Shown here one piece after another: positions 9,408 to 20,104 of a DNA stretch of 64,000 nt. The stretch is taken from the NCBI GenBank assembly GCA_016714605.1, contig JADKDL010000004.1, positions 216,178 through 280,177 on the forward strand, written 5' to 3'. The notes under the pieces were generated by a model that was not told the DNA's origin, did no database searches, and saw nothing but the letters and a program-made list of their open reading frames with translations. Numbering within the stretch: the first letter of the stretch is position 1; the number at the start of each line of letters is the position of its first letter. The translations under genes were made by a program, and so were the position numbers. This DNA comes from Bacteroidales bacterium. Lineage in GTDB: Bacteria > Bacteroidota > Bacteroidia > Bacteroidales > UBA1715.

Positions 9408-10670
9408 TTAGTTTCTGAACGAACTGGGAATCAACAATTCATCAGGTAGAATTTTTAGAATTATAGGTAGTATAACTGAACCACCTGGAATTATGAAAAT
9501 AGCAAATGATGGAATGGTTCTCAATATATCTGTTAATTGTCGTTTTACCTTTTCTTTTTCTTCTGGTGTAAGTGATTGATTCTTAGCCTTCCATAATAGT
9601 TCAACGAGTTCTTTACTTTCAGATACTTCTTCAATGATATTTGATCTATTTTTTTTAATCATAGTAGAAAAATTATGTGTAAATACCTTTGAAATAATTT
9701 CAAATGAATGTTGATTCTTTAGGTATGTAACTTTATTGTAATACTTGAATAAAAAGGCCTGTGTATAAATTGTATTTTCTTCTAAAGTATTTGATGTAAG
9801 TTCTAATTTATTTAATAGAAAATCTAAAAACTCTTGTTCTTTTTCTTCAATTGTTCTATCGGCAAGTATTGTAATAAGTGCAGATTTAACTATGATTTCT
9901 TTAAAAATAGGAGTCATTTTAGGGTAGTTGATGTTTTCTTTAGCCAAGCCATTTTTAACTAAAAAATTTATCTCTTTATGTGTATCTTTAGACAATATTG
10001 CAGAACTGGCAAAGTAATTTAATAAAATTTTTGTTTGATTTTTAAGTTCACCATTACACCATCCGGCTGCTATTATTGTTTTGAGGATGATAGTCTTAGC
10101 ATCTTCTAGTTTAAGTTCATCTTTAATGCTTCCGCTATTTAACCAGTTTGAATAATAAGGAAGGTCTAAAAAAACAAATGTATTAAATATTGAACCCTTC
10201 CAATATTTATTTTGGAACATATTGCTATCAGATATTCTCACTTTTATGGCATATTCTACCAATTCAAAAGGGCTTCTATCAACTCCGAAAAAACTTTTAT
10301 TTTTTTTTAATTTTGTAGGAGAATATATTTTATAAAAATCATACAATGAAACTATTGCATCGTTAATATCTTGTTTTATAGTTTCTTTAGTTGATTGTTT
10401 ATGATGTAGATAAATTGAAATGAGACACTCTGTAAGTGCCACTTTTATATGATCTGCAATACTCCATAATTTATCTTCTTTGAAATCGCAAAAAAGATGC
10501 TGGTCGGTATAACCAAATTGTAATCCTGAGGCATGCAAAAGATTATTTACAAACACCGTAGGTTGCCCTTTGAAAGCATAAAGCATAAGGAATTTGTTCC
10601 CGTTATGTTCAAATCCTTGCTCAAGTTTCTCAACGAGTCTGTTAAGCCAATTTTTCTTTGCCGGATCCAT
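9408..10670 (-). CDS. LETM1-like protein with TerB-like middle region
   Basis: A 420-residue protein. The last 66 residues resemble the LETM1 domain of mitochondrial inner-membrane proteins: LTPEEKEKVKRQ, then LRTIPSFAIFIIPGGSVILP, followed by KILPDELLIPSSF, matching the eukaryotic pattern of a basic helix, a proline-bounded hydrophobic helix and a Leu-Pro-Ser-x-Phe end. The middle part (about 190-310) has helical repeats with AAGWCNGEL and LADRTIEEKEQEF, reminiscent of TerB-like metal-associated domains. Bacteroidota proteins of this kind are annotated as LETM1-related, some linked to biofilm. The start overlaps the end of the DUF4407 gene by 29 bases, so they are co-transcribed. An ion-transport role is inference only. 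Confidence 0.7.
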   Translation of the reverse strand: MDPAKKNWLNRLVEKLEQGFEHNGNKFLMLYAFKGQPTVFVNNLLHASGLQFGYTDQHLFCDFKEDKLWSIADHIKVALTECLISIYLHHKQSTKETIKQDINDAIVSLYDFYKIYSPTKLKKNKSFFGVDRSPFELVEYAIKVRISDSNMFQNKYWKGSIFNTFVFLDLPYYSNWLNSGSIKDELKLEDAKTIILKTIIAAGWCNGELKNQTKILLNYFASSAILSKDTHKEINFLVKNGLAKENINYPKMTPIFKEIIVKSALITILADRTIEEKEQEFLDFLLNKLELTSNTLEENTIYTQAFLFKYYNKVTYLKNQHSFEIISKVFTHNFSTMIKKNRSNIIEEVSESKELVELLWKAKNQSLTPEEKEKVKRQLTDILRTIPSFAIFIIPGGSVILPIILKILPDELLIPSSFRN

Positions 10671-11897
10671 CTGTAGTGTTTTTAATTATTTCGGGTGAAG
10701 GGATAGGTGTTTGTATGCCAAATATTTGATCTATTCTTGGCATTATTTCAGAGAAATTTTGTTCAATCTTCTCATATTCATTTTTTTTCCATTTATCAAC
10801 AATTGCTTGGTTAATCTCTTTTTGAGCATCAGATACTTTCTGTAAAAAATCATTGTTAAGTGATTTTGCAGTTTCAAACTCATCGTTAACATTCTCAGTT
10901 TTAAGTTTATTATCCTTTGTTTCGGTGTTTTGAATTTCTGCTATAATTCTTTTTGCCTCAATTTGCTTTTTGTAATGTTCGACATCAAGTAATTCATCAT
11001 ATGCACCTCTAGAGGCTAACAATTTTACAAGTAATGGTGCAGATTCAATGGTTATGAAAAGAAGTAGAATAAACCAACTTATCATGGTTATTCTTTTATT
11101 TGAATCCATCAATTGTCCCATAGCTTCCATACGCGCCAAGAATCCATCGGTGTTTTGTACAATTTCCGAATTTTGACTTACCTTTTTATCTCTCAAAACA
11201 GTCAAGTCTTTAATTCTTAAATTATTGTCTGATATCATTGGAAGTACTGATGCTTTTTAATTCTGTCAGTTCGGCATCTGTTTTATCATAAGCCTGTTTT
11301 TTCTCTTTATAGACAGGACCCTTACCAATTTTTCCTGTTATACTATTACCTTCGGCTTCTTTTACAACCATTTCAAATAGTTTATTTCTTTCTATTTCTT
11401 TTGATTTTAATTGTATTGCAAGTTTTTCGTTACTCAGTTTTAGATTTTCAATTTCTATAAACTCTTTATCAATAAGTGTCTGATTATTAATTCCGTTCTT
11501 TGATTTGAATAGATGCGATTTGATTATTTATCTCTTTTTCAAATAGTTTCAATTCTATTGGTTTTGAAATTACAACTGCTAAGAAAAATGCCAGTATAAG
11601 TCGTGGTATTGACATTGCAATTTCTTGTTTTTTATTGTTTTGCTTTTTTAGCGACGATACAAGATACCAGTCTAAAAAGAAAATAAGTGTACCCCAAAAT
11701 ATTCCAAATATTACAGCTAATGGAGTTGATTTGAAAACTGTATAAAAAGCATAACTACCAGATATAAATGCCATTAATCCAGTTAATAAGATTATAATTC
11801 CGATACCAAAATAGGTATTAAAATCGGTAGGGCATTTTTTTAGTAAGTAGAGTCTTGTTCTTAGAACACCAACAGAAAAACGATATACAAAATTCAT
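10642..11897 (-). CDS. DUF4407 membrane protein (two frameshifts)
   Basis: When repaired, this is one protein of about 417 residues. The N-terminal part has three membrane helices (about residues 28-50, 52-75 and 95-118), then a long charged coiled coil, then a fourth helix (MISWFILLLFITIESAPLLV) and a second charged coiled region. This 3+1 helix layout with coiled-coil insert is the DUF4407 pattern. The frame is broken by an extra T (+ strand) in 11504-11506 and another in 11254-11258; removing one base at each gives a continuous reading frame. Function of the family is unknown. It is translationally coupled to the LETM1-like gene, which hints at a joint membrane role. Confidence 0.75.
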
Positions 11898-12175
11898 TTC
11901 CTGTGAAGTTTGATATTGATTGTTTTTTCTGTTTTATTATATGTATTACTTATTGACATAATTAAATTGTTACTTTAAATAAGTGTTTTTATATTATTAA
12001 AATTAAATACATTACACTCTTTACATATTTTAATAATTTTTACCTAAAAAGAAATATTTATAATAGCTAAATATTTGGGCTAAATTTAGAACATAAATAG
12101 TTCTTGAAGTCGCTTTGTTGAAAAAATAATATAACTTTTCAATAACCATATTAATGGTCATTATTCAACTAAATC

Positions 12176-12931
12176 TCAATAGGTATAATTTCCTTTAGTA
12201 TCAGTTGAAAATGTAAGTTGTCGTTTGGTTGAAGTAAATGAATCATAACCAGTTTTAAGGTTTTTCCAAAATTCAGTAAGTACAATGTTTCTACTATATT
12301 TGATAAGGTATAAATTCATATTTTCTTCATTCATTTTAAAAGGAAAAATGTAAACCGGAATTTTACCTTGTCCGTTGTTTTTTGCATAAACAGATAATAC
12401 ATAAAGTTCTTTAATATAGTCATCGGTGAGGGGCAAACACCCAATTGTAACGCATGAACCATGAATGTATATACTGCCACCAAGTTTCGGAAAGCTACTT
12501 TTCAGTTTGTCTGCGGCATTCGGATAATTAATTCCGAGCGACAAATGGAAATTGCTAACCGGATTGAAATGATTTATATGGTAGAATCCTTCTGGTACTT
12601 GTAAATCGCCTTCCCTTCGTTTAGGACCTAATATACCTGAGCTCGCACAAATAGGATAACTAAGTAATTGAGTATAATTTTGAGCTGTTTTCTCTTTTAC
12701 ATAAACCTCTAATACCGATTCTGCTTTATATGCAACGATGAGAATATTTATATTTGTTTGTGAAAACCCTGATTTTTGTAGAGTTTGAGCTAATAAATCT
12801 TTTTTTTCTTCAACTGCATTTTTAACCCTTATGTTTTTTAATTGTTCATCTAAAAATCCGGTTTGCTCAATAAAAGAGGATATAATACAGGGAATTATTA
12901 CAAAGCCGAACAATAGTAAAAAATGTTTCAT
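12176..12931 (-). CDS. YafK-type L,D-transpeptidase
   Basis: I start the gene at the ATG at 12931, where the protein begins with a signal-peptide-like segment (MKHFLLLFGFVIIPCIISS). The catalytic motif is IHGSCVTIGCLPLTDD, with the His-Gly-x-Cys-x-x-x-Gly-Cys arrangement of the YafK branch of the YkuD fold; the second cysteine is the expected nucleophile. Enzymes of this fold make or cut L,D cross-links or lipoprotein links in peptidoglycan. It stands alone with 278 bases downstream before the DUF4407 start and about 340 bases upstream to the RND operon. Confidence 0.88.
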   Translation of the reverse strand: MKHFLLLFGFVIIPCIISSFIEQTGFLDEQLKNIRVKNAVEEKKDLLAQTLQKSGFSQTNINILIVAYKAESVLEVYVKEKTAQNYTQLLSYPICASSGILGPKRREGDLQVPEGFYHINHFNPVSNFHLSLGINYPNAADKLKSSFPKLGGSIYIHGSCVTIGCLPLTDDYIKELYVLSVYAKNNGQGKIPVYIFPFKMNEENMNLYLIKYSRNIVLTEFWKNLKTGYDSFTSTKRQLTFSTDTKGNYTY

Positions 12932-13159
12932 GTTTATATAATTTAAAATTTTGGTTATGTAGAGAAAATTCATGAATTTTATTTTCGAGAGTTTTTCAAA
13001 AACAGCTAATCTTTATGTTTGAAATATTCATATAAAAACAATATAATATTTATTTACAAACAGTTATTTAAATTTATTTGTACCATTTTGTATATATAAT
13101 TAGCACAACAAAATAATACTATTATTTACAAATGCAATACACAATGTATAAGATTAGAC

Positions 13160-13207
13160 ACAACAAAAAAAGGAGATTTATTTGTCATAAATCTCCTTTT
13201 TTGTTGT
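13160..13207 (-). terminator. strong intrinsic terminator of the efflux operon
   Basis: A near-perfect stem of about 21 bp (acaacaaaaaaaggagattt paired with aaatctccttttttgttgt) with a 5-base loop and one bulged base. The A/T runs give U-tracts in both directions. It lies about 65 bases past the stop codon of the leftward RND transporter gene. Confidence 0.9.
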
Positions 13208-13272
13208 ATCTGTCAGGATAAAGTATTAAATATAAACACCTTACATGCAGTTTATTCTGAATTAAAATTATC

Positions 13273-16200
13273 TTATTTTATCTCTTCAATTTGATTATTT
13301 ATTGAAATTGATTTATCTGCTTTTTTTAAAAATCCAAATTTCGATTTAACGTTATTTTTAAAATTATGTACTAACAAATACATAGCAGGTACTAATATCA
13401 AAGTCAAGAAAGTAGCGAAAGATAAACCAAATGTAATAGTCCAAGCTAGAGAACCAAAGAATGTAGCACTATCGCCACCGAAGTGAATTTTTGGTTCTAA
13501 ATGCTGAAATAGAGAAACAAAGTCAATATTAAATCCTAAAGCTAAAGGAATAAGACCAAATATTGTAGATATTGAGGTAAGCATAACCGGAGTTATTCTA
13601 GTTTTTGCTGCTTCAACAACTGCATCTTTCACTTCAGCTCCTTGTTCTACTAGAATATCTGTAAACTCTACGAGCAAAATACCATTTCTTACAACGATAC
13701 CAGCTAATGCAACGATACCCATTCCGGTCATAATTATTGAAATTGGCAAACCGAATATTATAAAACCTAGTAATACTCCAATAATACTAAAAACAACCTC
13801 AGAAATGATTATAATAGGCTTGCTGATTGAATTAAATTGAGTAATTAGAATAAATAATATTAAGAATAACGCTAATAGCATACTGTTGGTTAAGAAACTA
13901 GAAGATTCTTTTTGGTCTTCTTGTTCTCCTGTTATATCAATTTCTATAGATTCTGGTTTTTCAAATGATTTTAGACCTTTTTCTATTCTAGGCATAATCT
14001 CGGTAGCGGAGTAACCGGTAATTACATTTGATGATATTGTAATTACTCGTTTAGAATTTTTCCTAACAATACCACTATAGGTATTTTGATAATCAATAGT
14101 AGCAACAGAGGAGAGGGGTATTTGTCTAAACAATCCGCTATTCATATCTCTATAAGCAATTTTCAAGTTCATCAATTTTTCTATGTCTTTTCGCTCGTAT
14201 TCGGTGTATCTCAATTGAATAGGATACTGATCTTCACCTTCACGGTATTTACTCAGTTCTTTTCCTAGAATTGCTGTTCTAATTTCTGAACCAATCTGAC
14301 CAGCACTTATACCTTCTTTTTGAGCTCTAGCACGGTCTATTTTAATAATTAATTCAGGTTTTTTTGCATCAAAGTCAGCTTTAAGCTCTTCAATTCCACC
14401 AATTTCCATGCTGTTGATGAATTTTTTTAGATTATCAGAAACCACAATCATTTCTTCTAGATTTTCTCCTGAAATTTCAATGTTTATTGGTTTTCCGGTT
14501 GGTGGACCATTACTTTCTTTTTCAACAGAAATTTCGGCTCCAGGAATTCCTTTTACAGCTTTTCTTATCTCTTCCATGTAAGCATTGGTAGAAACACCGT
14601 TACGTTTTATGTATTCTACAAAACTTACTGAAACTTTTCCTTTGTTTGAGGTTTTTGTGCCTGAATCAAACATGTTTTCTGATGCTCCAAGGGCTACATT
14701 CGTGATAACAGATTCAACAATAGGATTGTTTTCTCCTAATACTTTTGCAATTCTTTTTCTACCACTCTTGTTACCGAGTCTGTAACTTTAATATCGGTTC
14801 CAACGGGCAGTTTTATAAATACCATTACGTTAGATGGTTCGTTATCTGGAAAGAAAACTACTTGTGGTTTAGCTGCAATTGTAATGAATATGGTTGCAAA
14901 AAATAAAACTACCATCATTATTATCAAATACACCGGACGTCTTCCTGCAACAAACCATTTTAATAGTTTTTCATATTGTGCAAGTAAAGCTGGCCATATT
15001 ACATGCTGAAATTTTAGTATTAATTTATAACCTAATAGATTATGTCCTAAATAAGAAAGGGCAATAAAAAATCCAAAATTACCAATACCATGCGAACCAG
15101 ATACATGGAAAATAACAGAAATAAATGCTATAATTGCTGTTATAATGAATATTGTTTTAAACTTATAATGATTATCTTCATCATCGTCTTCATGTTTCAT
15201 AAATGAAACTGCAAACACAGGATTAAGGATATATGCAACAACTAGTGATGCTAATAATGTAACTATAAGCGTAACTGGAATATAAAACATGAATTTACCT
15301 ACTATACCCGGCCAAAATGCCAAAGGAAAGAAAGGAGCGAGGGTAGTGAGTGTTCCTGAAAGTATTGGTACAAATACTTCTCCGGCAGCGTATTTTGCAG
15401 CTTGTGAAATTGATAAATCTCGATTTTGTTTAAAAATCCGGTGAGTGTTTTCAATTACAACTATTGCATCGTCTACAACTATTCCGAGTGCAAAAATGAA
15501 TGAAAACATTACCAACATGTTCATGGTAAAATCTAAACCAGGTAATACTATATAGCTCAGAGCCATAGCTAGTGGAATAGATAAACCTACGAAAATAGCA
15601 TTGGTTAGTCCCATAAAAAACATAAGTACTATAGTTACCAAAATAAAGCCTATAATGATAGTGTTATTTAGGTCATTAAGTGTTGTTTTGGTATGATGGC
15701 TTTGGTCTCCTGTAATTACAACTTTTAAATCTTTAGGAAGTTTTGTTTCTTTCAAATCATCAAGTATTACTTGTATTTGATCTGCAGATTCTATAAGATT
15801 TTCTCCACTTTTCTTTACAACATTAAGTGTAATTACGTTTTGTCCGTCAAGACGTGAATAGCTTTCTTGTTCTTTGAAAGAGTCTTTTACAATAGCTATT
15901 TCGCTTAAATGAACTTGTGCACTGGTTGAAGAGCTTACGATAAGGTTTTTCAACTCATCTATATTTTTAAATTCCCCAACAACCCTAATCGATCTGCTCA
16001 TCCCTTGCATATCAATAGTTCCGCCTGCTATAGTCATATTCTCGTACATTACAGCACGTTCTATATCGCCAAATGTAATTCCGGAAGCTTGCATTTTGTA
16101 CATGTCTACATCTATCTGGATTTCTCTATCAAGAGCTCCTACAATATCTACACGTGTTATTTCCTTCATACTCTCAATTTTATCTTGAGCTATTTCGGCA

Positions 16201-16688
16201 AATTCTTTTATTTTTTCAAGACTATAACTTCCTGATATATTTATGTACATGATAGGTATCTCTGAGAAGTCTATCTCTCTTACTATCGGATCCATAGGTA
16301 AATCGCTCGGCAAATAATTACGTGTTTTGTCAACTGCGTCTTTAACTCTTTGTTTTGCTTCTGCAACTTCAATTCCGGTATTAAACTCAACAATAATACT
16401 CGATACATCTTGTATAGAATTACTTGAAATAAGCTTAACTCCACTAATTGATTTTAGATTTTTTTCTAATGGTCTAGTACATAGATTCTCCATATCACCA
16501 GGCGATGTGCCGGGATAAATAGTGTTCACAAAAACAGTTGGTATAACTATTTCTGGAAATTGCTCTTTGGGGATAGAATTATATTGCATAATTCCGAATA
16601 TCACCAATATTATTGATAAAACATACATGCTGGTTTTATTGTCTATAGACCAGCTTGTAGGCTTAAACTCTTTAAATATATTTGCCAT
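13273..16688 (-). CDS. RND-family multidrug efflux permease (one frameshift)
   Basis: This is the inner-membrane pump of a tripartite efflux system. Repaired, it has about 1138 residues, normal for AcrB-like proteins. The N-terminus has the first membrane helix followed by the periplasmic porter region (YPGTSPGDMENLCTRPLEK), and the first membrane bundle contains the ALGIVVDDAIVVIENTHR motif with the proton-relay Asp pair. The second half repeats the layout (GIVVRNGILLVEF, TRITPVMLTSI). The frame breaks at 14754-14758, where a T5 run (A5 on the coding strand) should be six bases; with that base the junction reads VVEKRIAKVLGENNP. It is the last gene of tetR-tolC-MFP-RND. Confidence 0.92.
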
Positions 16689-16722
16689 GTTGTATAAGCT
16701 TTTTTATTATTTAAGATAAAGG

Positions 16723-17856
16723 TTACTGTATGCTTACGGTTTCTCCTTCTATAACTGTTAAATAGCCTGAAGTTACTAGTTTATCTCCTTTAGATAATCC
16801 GCTTACAACTTCAGCTAATCCATTATATGTCTGACCAATAGTTACAATCTTTTTAGCAATTACATTATTATTTGCACTATCTTTTTCGGTAACAAAAACA
16901 AATTTATTGTTATTATCTTCCTGAACCAGATTTATTGGAACTACAAAGGCTTTTGGCGAGTTGTAATCATTTATTCTTACCACAACTATCATGTTAGCTT
17001 TCATTTCGTTAGTACCTTCAAAATTTGCTTCTACGGTAAATGTTCTTGTTATATTACTTATGAATTTACTGCTAAAGTTTATTCTTGATTGTATTTCTTT
17101 TTTCAAATCTGGAATATATACTACTACTTTATCGCCTTCTTTTATTTTTGGACCGTGTGCTTCGGCAACTTCGGCAACTGCTTTAAGTGCATTTAGACTT
17201 ACAATATTACATACCGGCATTTGTGGACCAACCATTTGTCCTAGTTTGATATTAAATGTTTCAATATTTCCACTTACTGGTGCTTTTATTGTCATCATTT
17301 CAAGTTGTTTTTTAACACCTGCAACTTGCGATTCTAATGCTTCTTTTGCTGTTTTTGATTGTAAATATTGTATTTCTGAACCAATATTTTGTTCCCAAAG
17401 TGATTTTTGCTTTTCAAACATTTCTGTATTCAGTGCAAGTTGCGATTCTAGTGCTTTTAGTTGTTCTCTAACCGCAGCATCGTTTGTTTTTGCTAGTATT
17501 TGACCTGCTGTAACATGGTCACCAATTTTAACAAAAATATCAGTAAGAATTCCGGGTGCTTCTGGAAAGACACTTACATTCTTGTCGCCGTCAAGTTTTC
17601 CTTGTACTTCTATGTAATGGTTAAATGGCTCTGGTTCTACAACTTTTATTGCAACCGGTTTGCCTAAATCTTTTGTTGAAATTTGTCCGGTATCAAGTTT
17701 TGTCAGTTCTTTTTCAAGTTCTTTTATTTTACCATTAATATCAACAATTTGCTGTTTGTAGGTACTTATTTCTTTTTGTATTTCGTCGGTAGTTTTCTTT
17801 CCACCACCACAAGACACCATAAGTATGGTAACTAAGATTATTACTGTTTGTTTCAT
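16723..17856 (-). CDS. RND efflux membrane fusion (periplasmic adaptor) lipoprotein
   Basis: A 377-residue adaptor that links the RND pump to the TolC-like channel. It begins with a lipoprotein signal (LMVSCGGG, lipid attachment at Cys16), then a coiled-coil region, a lipoyl/HlyD barrel with FVKIGDHVTAGQILAKTN and IKAPVSGNIET, and C-terminal beta-barrel and membrane-proximal domains. It lies between the tolC-like and pump genes in the same direction, separated by 34 bases from the pump start. Confidence 0.93.
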   Translation of the reverse strand: MKQTVIILVTILMVSCGGGKKTTDEIQKEISTYKQQIVDINGKIKELEKELTKLDTGQISTKDLGKPVAIKVVEPEPFNHYIEVQGKLDGDKNVSVFPEAPGILTDIFVKIGDHVTAGQILAKTNDAAVREQLKALESQLALNTEMFEKQKSLWEQNIGSEIQYLQSKTAKEALESQVAGVKKQLEMMTIKAPVSGNIETFNIKLGQMVGPQMPVCNIVSLNALKAVAEVAEAHGPKIKEGDKVVVYIPDLKKEIQSRINFSSKFISNITRTFTVEANFEGTNEMKANMIVVVRINDYNSPKAFVVPINLVQEDNNNKFVFVTEKDSANNNVIAKKIVTIGQTYNGLAEVVSGLSKGDKLVTSGYLTVIEGETVSIQ

Positions 17857-17927
17857 CTGTATATAATTTGAAATTTTGAAAATGTGTTTTTATTTTTTGT
17901 TTGAGTGTTTTCTTTCCCTGAAGATTT

Positions 17928-19283
17928 TTATTTATTGAGTTTTTCGAGTTTATTCTTTGCATTTACCAATTCTACTACTGTAACATAATAGGAAGCCTGA
18001 GCAAAAAGTAACTGGGTTTGAGCTTGACTCAGTTCTGACGATGAAGCCATTCCGTTTTTAAGTTTTATTGCGGTGCGGTTGTAAATTTTATTCGTTAATT
18101 CCAAGTTTTCTTTGTTGGTAGACATTTTAATCAATGCTAAATTATATGAAGTCAATGCATGAGAATAGGCAACTTGTAAACCATTATTAGTTTGAAATTT
18201 TGTATTTTCTGCTTTAGATACTTCCATTTTTGCTTGTTGAACTTTTGCCCATTTTTGTCCACTATTGAAAATTGGTAATGAAAGCGAGATTCCAAGCATA
18301 TGCTCAGGAGTCATACTTATCATTTTATCATTGAAATTATGTTCGTATTGATAGAATCCTGCTATGGTAGGTAGGTATGCAAATCGTTCTAATTTTAAGC
18401 TCAGTTTTTTAAGTTTCAAACTTGTTTCTACTAATTTTAAATCGGAGTTAGCAGCCGAGTCAAATTCGTTTGAAAGCAATTGCGGTTGTATGTTCTGTTC
18501 TAAAAGTGAATTTAATTTATCAGTAAGCACAATGTCTTGTTTCATATCTAAACCGAGTTGCAATCGCAATAAATTCTTCGCAAATTCTACCTGATATGTT
18601 AAATTTGTAAGTTCATTTTTTAAATTGTTTGCACTGTATTTTATTTGGTCAACAGCTGTTTCGTCAACGAAACCACTTTTTTTCAATATTTCCATTTCAG
18701 AAACCATTTTTTGTGTCTGAATGAACAATGAATCCATAATAAGCCTATTTTCTTGCATAACAAGAACGAGATAGTAGGCATTAGCTACCGACTCATTCAA
18801 ATCATTCGTCGATTTTGAAATGTTTATCTCCGACAGACTTTTAAATGTTTTTGAAGATTGTAATCCAACCAAATATGCACCACTGAAAATTATCTGACTT
18901 GCAGTTAGTGTTGCCGGTAAATTCCATTTCTTATCTGCTTCTGATATAACTTCCGCATTTGGATCTTGTGGAAAACCTGCAAACATATTATCAAATATAT
19001 CCTGCATACCTGAAACCTTTGGAGAATACGTGTAACTAAGTTTTCCACTCACTTGTGGAAGCCCCATAGAGGTAACCTCCCAAACTTTTTTCTTAGCTAT
19101 TTCTAAGTCTAGTTTTGCATTTTTCAGTACCGGACTATTTTCCTTGGCATAGGTCTGGGCTTGTTCTAAACTAAACGACATTGTTGGTGCAGCTTTTTGT
19201 ACTGTGTCTATTGGCTGCGCCCAAGCCATAGAGTACCCTAATGTAAGTATCAAACAGACAATGTTTAACTTTAACCTTTTCAT
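17928..19283 (-). CDS. TolC-family outer membrane efflux protein
   Basis: A 451-residue outer membrane factor with a Sec signal peptide (cleavage near AWAQP). Two repeated OEP domains are visible, starting with SFSLEQAQTYAKENSPVLKN and including GISLSLPIFNSGQKWAKVQ and ELSQAQTQLLFAQASYY near the C-terminus. It forms the exit duct of the efflux system encoded by the next two genes and lies 21 bases behind the tetR gene. Confidence 0.93.
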   Translation of the reverse strand: MKRLKLNIVCLILTLGYSMAWAQPIDTVQKAAPTMSFSLEQAQTYAKENSPVLKNAKLDLEIAKKKVWEVTSMGLPQVSGKLSYTYSPKVSGMQDIFDNMFAGFPQDPNAEVISEADKKWNLPATLTASQIIFSGAYLVGLQSSKTFKSLSEINISKSTNDLNESVANAYYLVLVMQENRLIMDSLFIQTQKMVSEMEILKKSGFVDETAVDQIKYSANNLKNELTNLTYQVEFAKNLLRLQLGLDMKQDIVLTDKLNSLLEQNIQPQLLSNEFDSAANSDLKLVETSLKLKKLSLKLERFAYLPTIAGFYQYEHNFNDKMISMTPEHMLGISLSLPIFNSGQKWAKVQQAKMEVSKAENTKFQTNNGLQVAYSHALTSYNLALIKMSTNKENLELTNKIYNRTAIKLKNGMASSSELSQAQTQLLFAQASYYVTVVELVNAKNKLEKLNK

Positions 19284-19304
19284 TATATTTTTTATATTAA
19301 TTGA

Positions 19305-19919
19305 TTAGTAAAATTCATTTTTTATTTCATTGTAGTAATGCAGTCCTTTTTCATTGCAAATAATTCTTAAGTGATTTTCAAATGATATTTTAAAAATATC
19401 ATCAAAACCATACTCACCTAAATATCTATTATTGAAACTATTGTAATTTTCTAGATTACTGGCATATAAAGCAGCAATGATTTCAATTTTCATTTCAGCT
19501 CTATATATTCCTTCTTCTATACCTCTTTTAAGGTTTGATTTAATAAATTCAAAAATTCTTTTTTGTTTTATTTCCCAAAATGCTTCGAAAGTTTCGCTAT
19601 AATATTTTTTCAAATCGTAAATATGTGCCGGCTTTAAATTTCTGAAATTTTCACCCACCCATTTACTTACATACAATAGCTCATCTATTGCATTTTTGAT
19701 ATTTAAATTGTAATTTGAATTGAAATATTCCAATTCACTATCATTTATATACAAAAGTATATTTGCAATCAAATCGGTTTTGTTTTTGAAATAGATATAT
19801 AGGGTCTTTTTTGAAATCTTGAGTTCTCTGGCAATATCATCCATAGAGACGCTCTTAATTCCAAGATTTTTAAAAAGCTGCATAGCCCCTTTAATCAATA
19901 TATCTTGTTTAATATCCAC
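19305..19919 (-). CDS. TetR/AcrR-family transcriptional regulator
   Basis: A 204-residue regulator with a typical N-terminal helix-turn-helix (SMDDIARELKISKKTLYIYF, about residues 24-43). The C-terminal ligand domain is not conserved enough to predict an inducer. It is the first gene of the efflux operon, only 21 bases ahead of the tolC-like gene, so it probably represses its own operon. The 185 bases upstream should contain the operator; I see no convincing palindrome there. Confidence 0.92.
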   Translation of the reverse strand: MDIKQDILIKGAMQLFKNLGIKSVSMDDIARELKISKKTLYIYFKNKTDLIANILLYINDSELEYFNSNYNLNIKNAIDELLYVSKWVGENFRNLKPAHIYDLKKYYSETFEAFWEIKQKRIFEFIKSNLKRGIEEGIYRAEMKIEIIAALYASNLENYNSFNNRYLGEYGFDDIFKISFENHLRIICNEKGLHYYNEIKNEFY

Positions 19920-20104
19920 ACAATTTATTTTTGCAAATGTACTATTTATTCATTCACGGAAACGAAAAACACAAAATATGTTTCCATAGAATTTTTGTTT
20001 TCAATTTCTGGAACAAATATATTTTAAAAGTACCATTTGAATCAGGTTAAAATCGGTGAATGGAGACTTCTTGCCGATGAAATGAATAAATAGATATTAC
20101 CACT

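Noticed and set aside
12931..12973. Longer start for the L,D-transpeptidase
   Set aside because: The added residues come before the signal peptide and contain no family match; the inner ATG gives a regular signal sequence.
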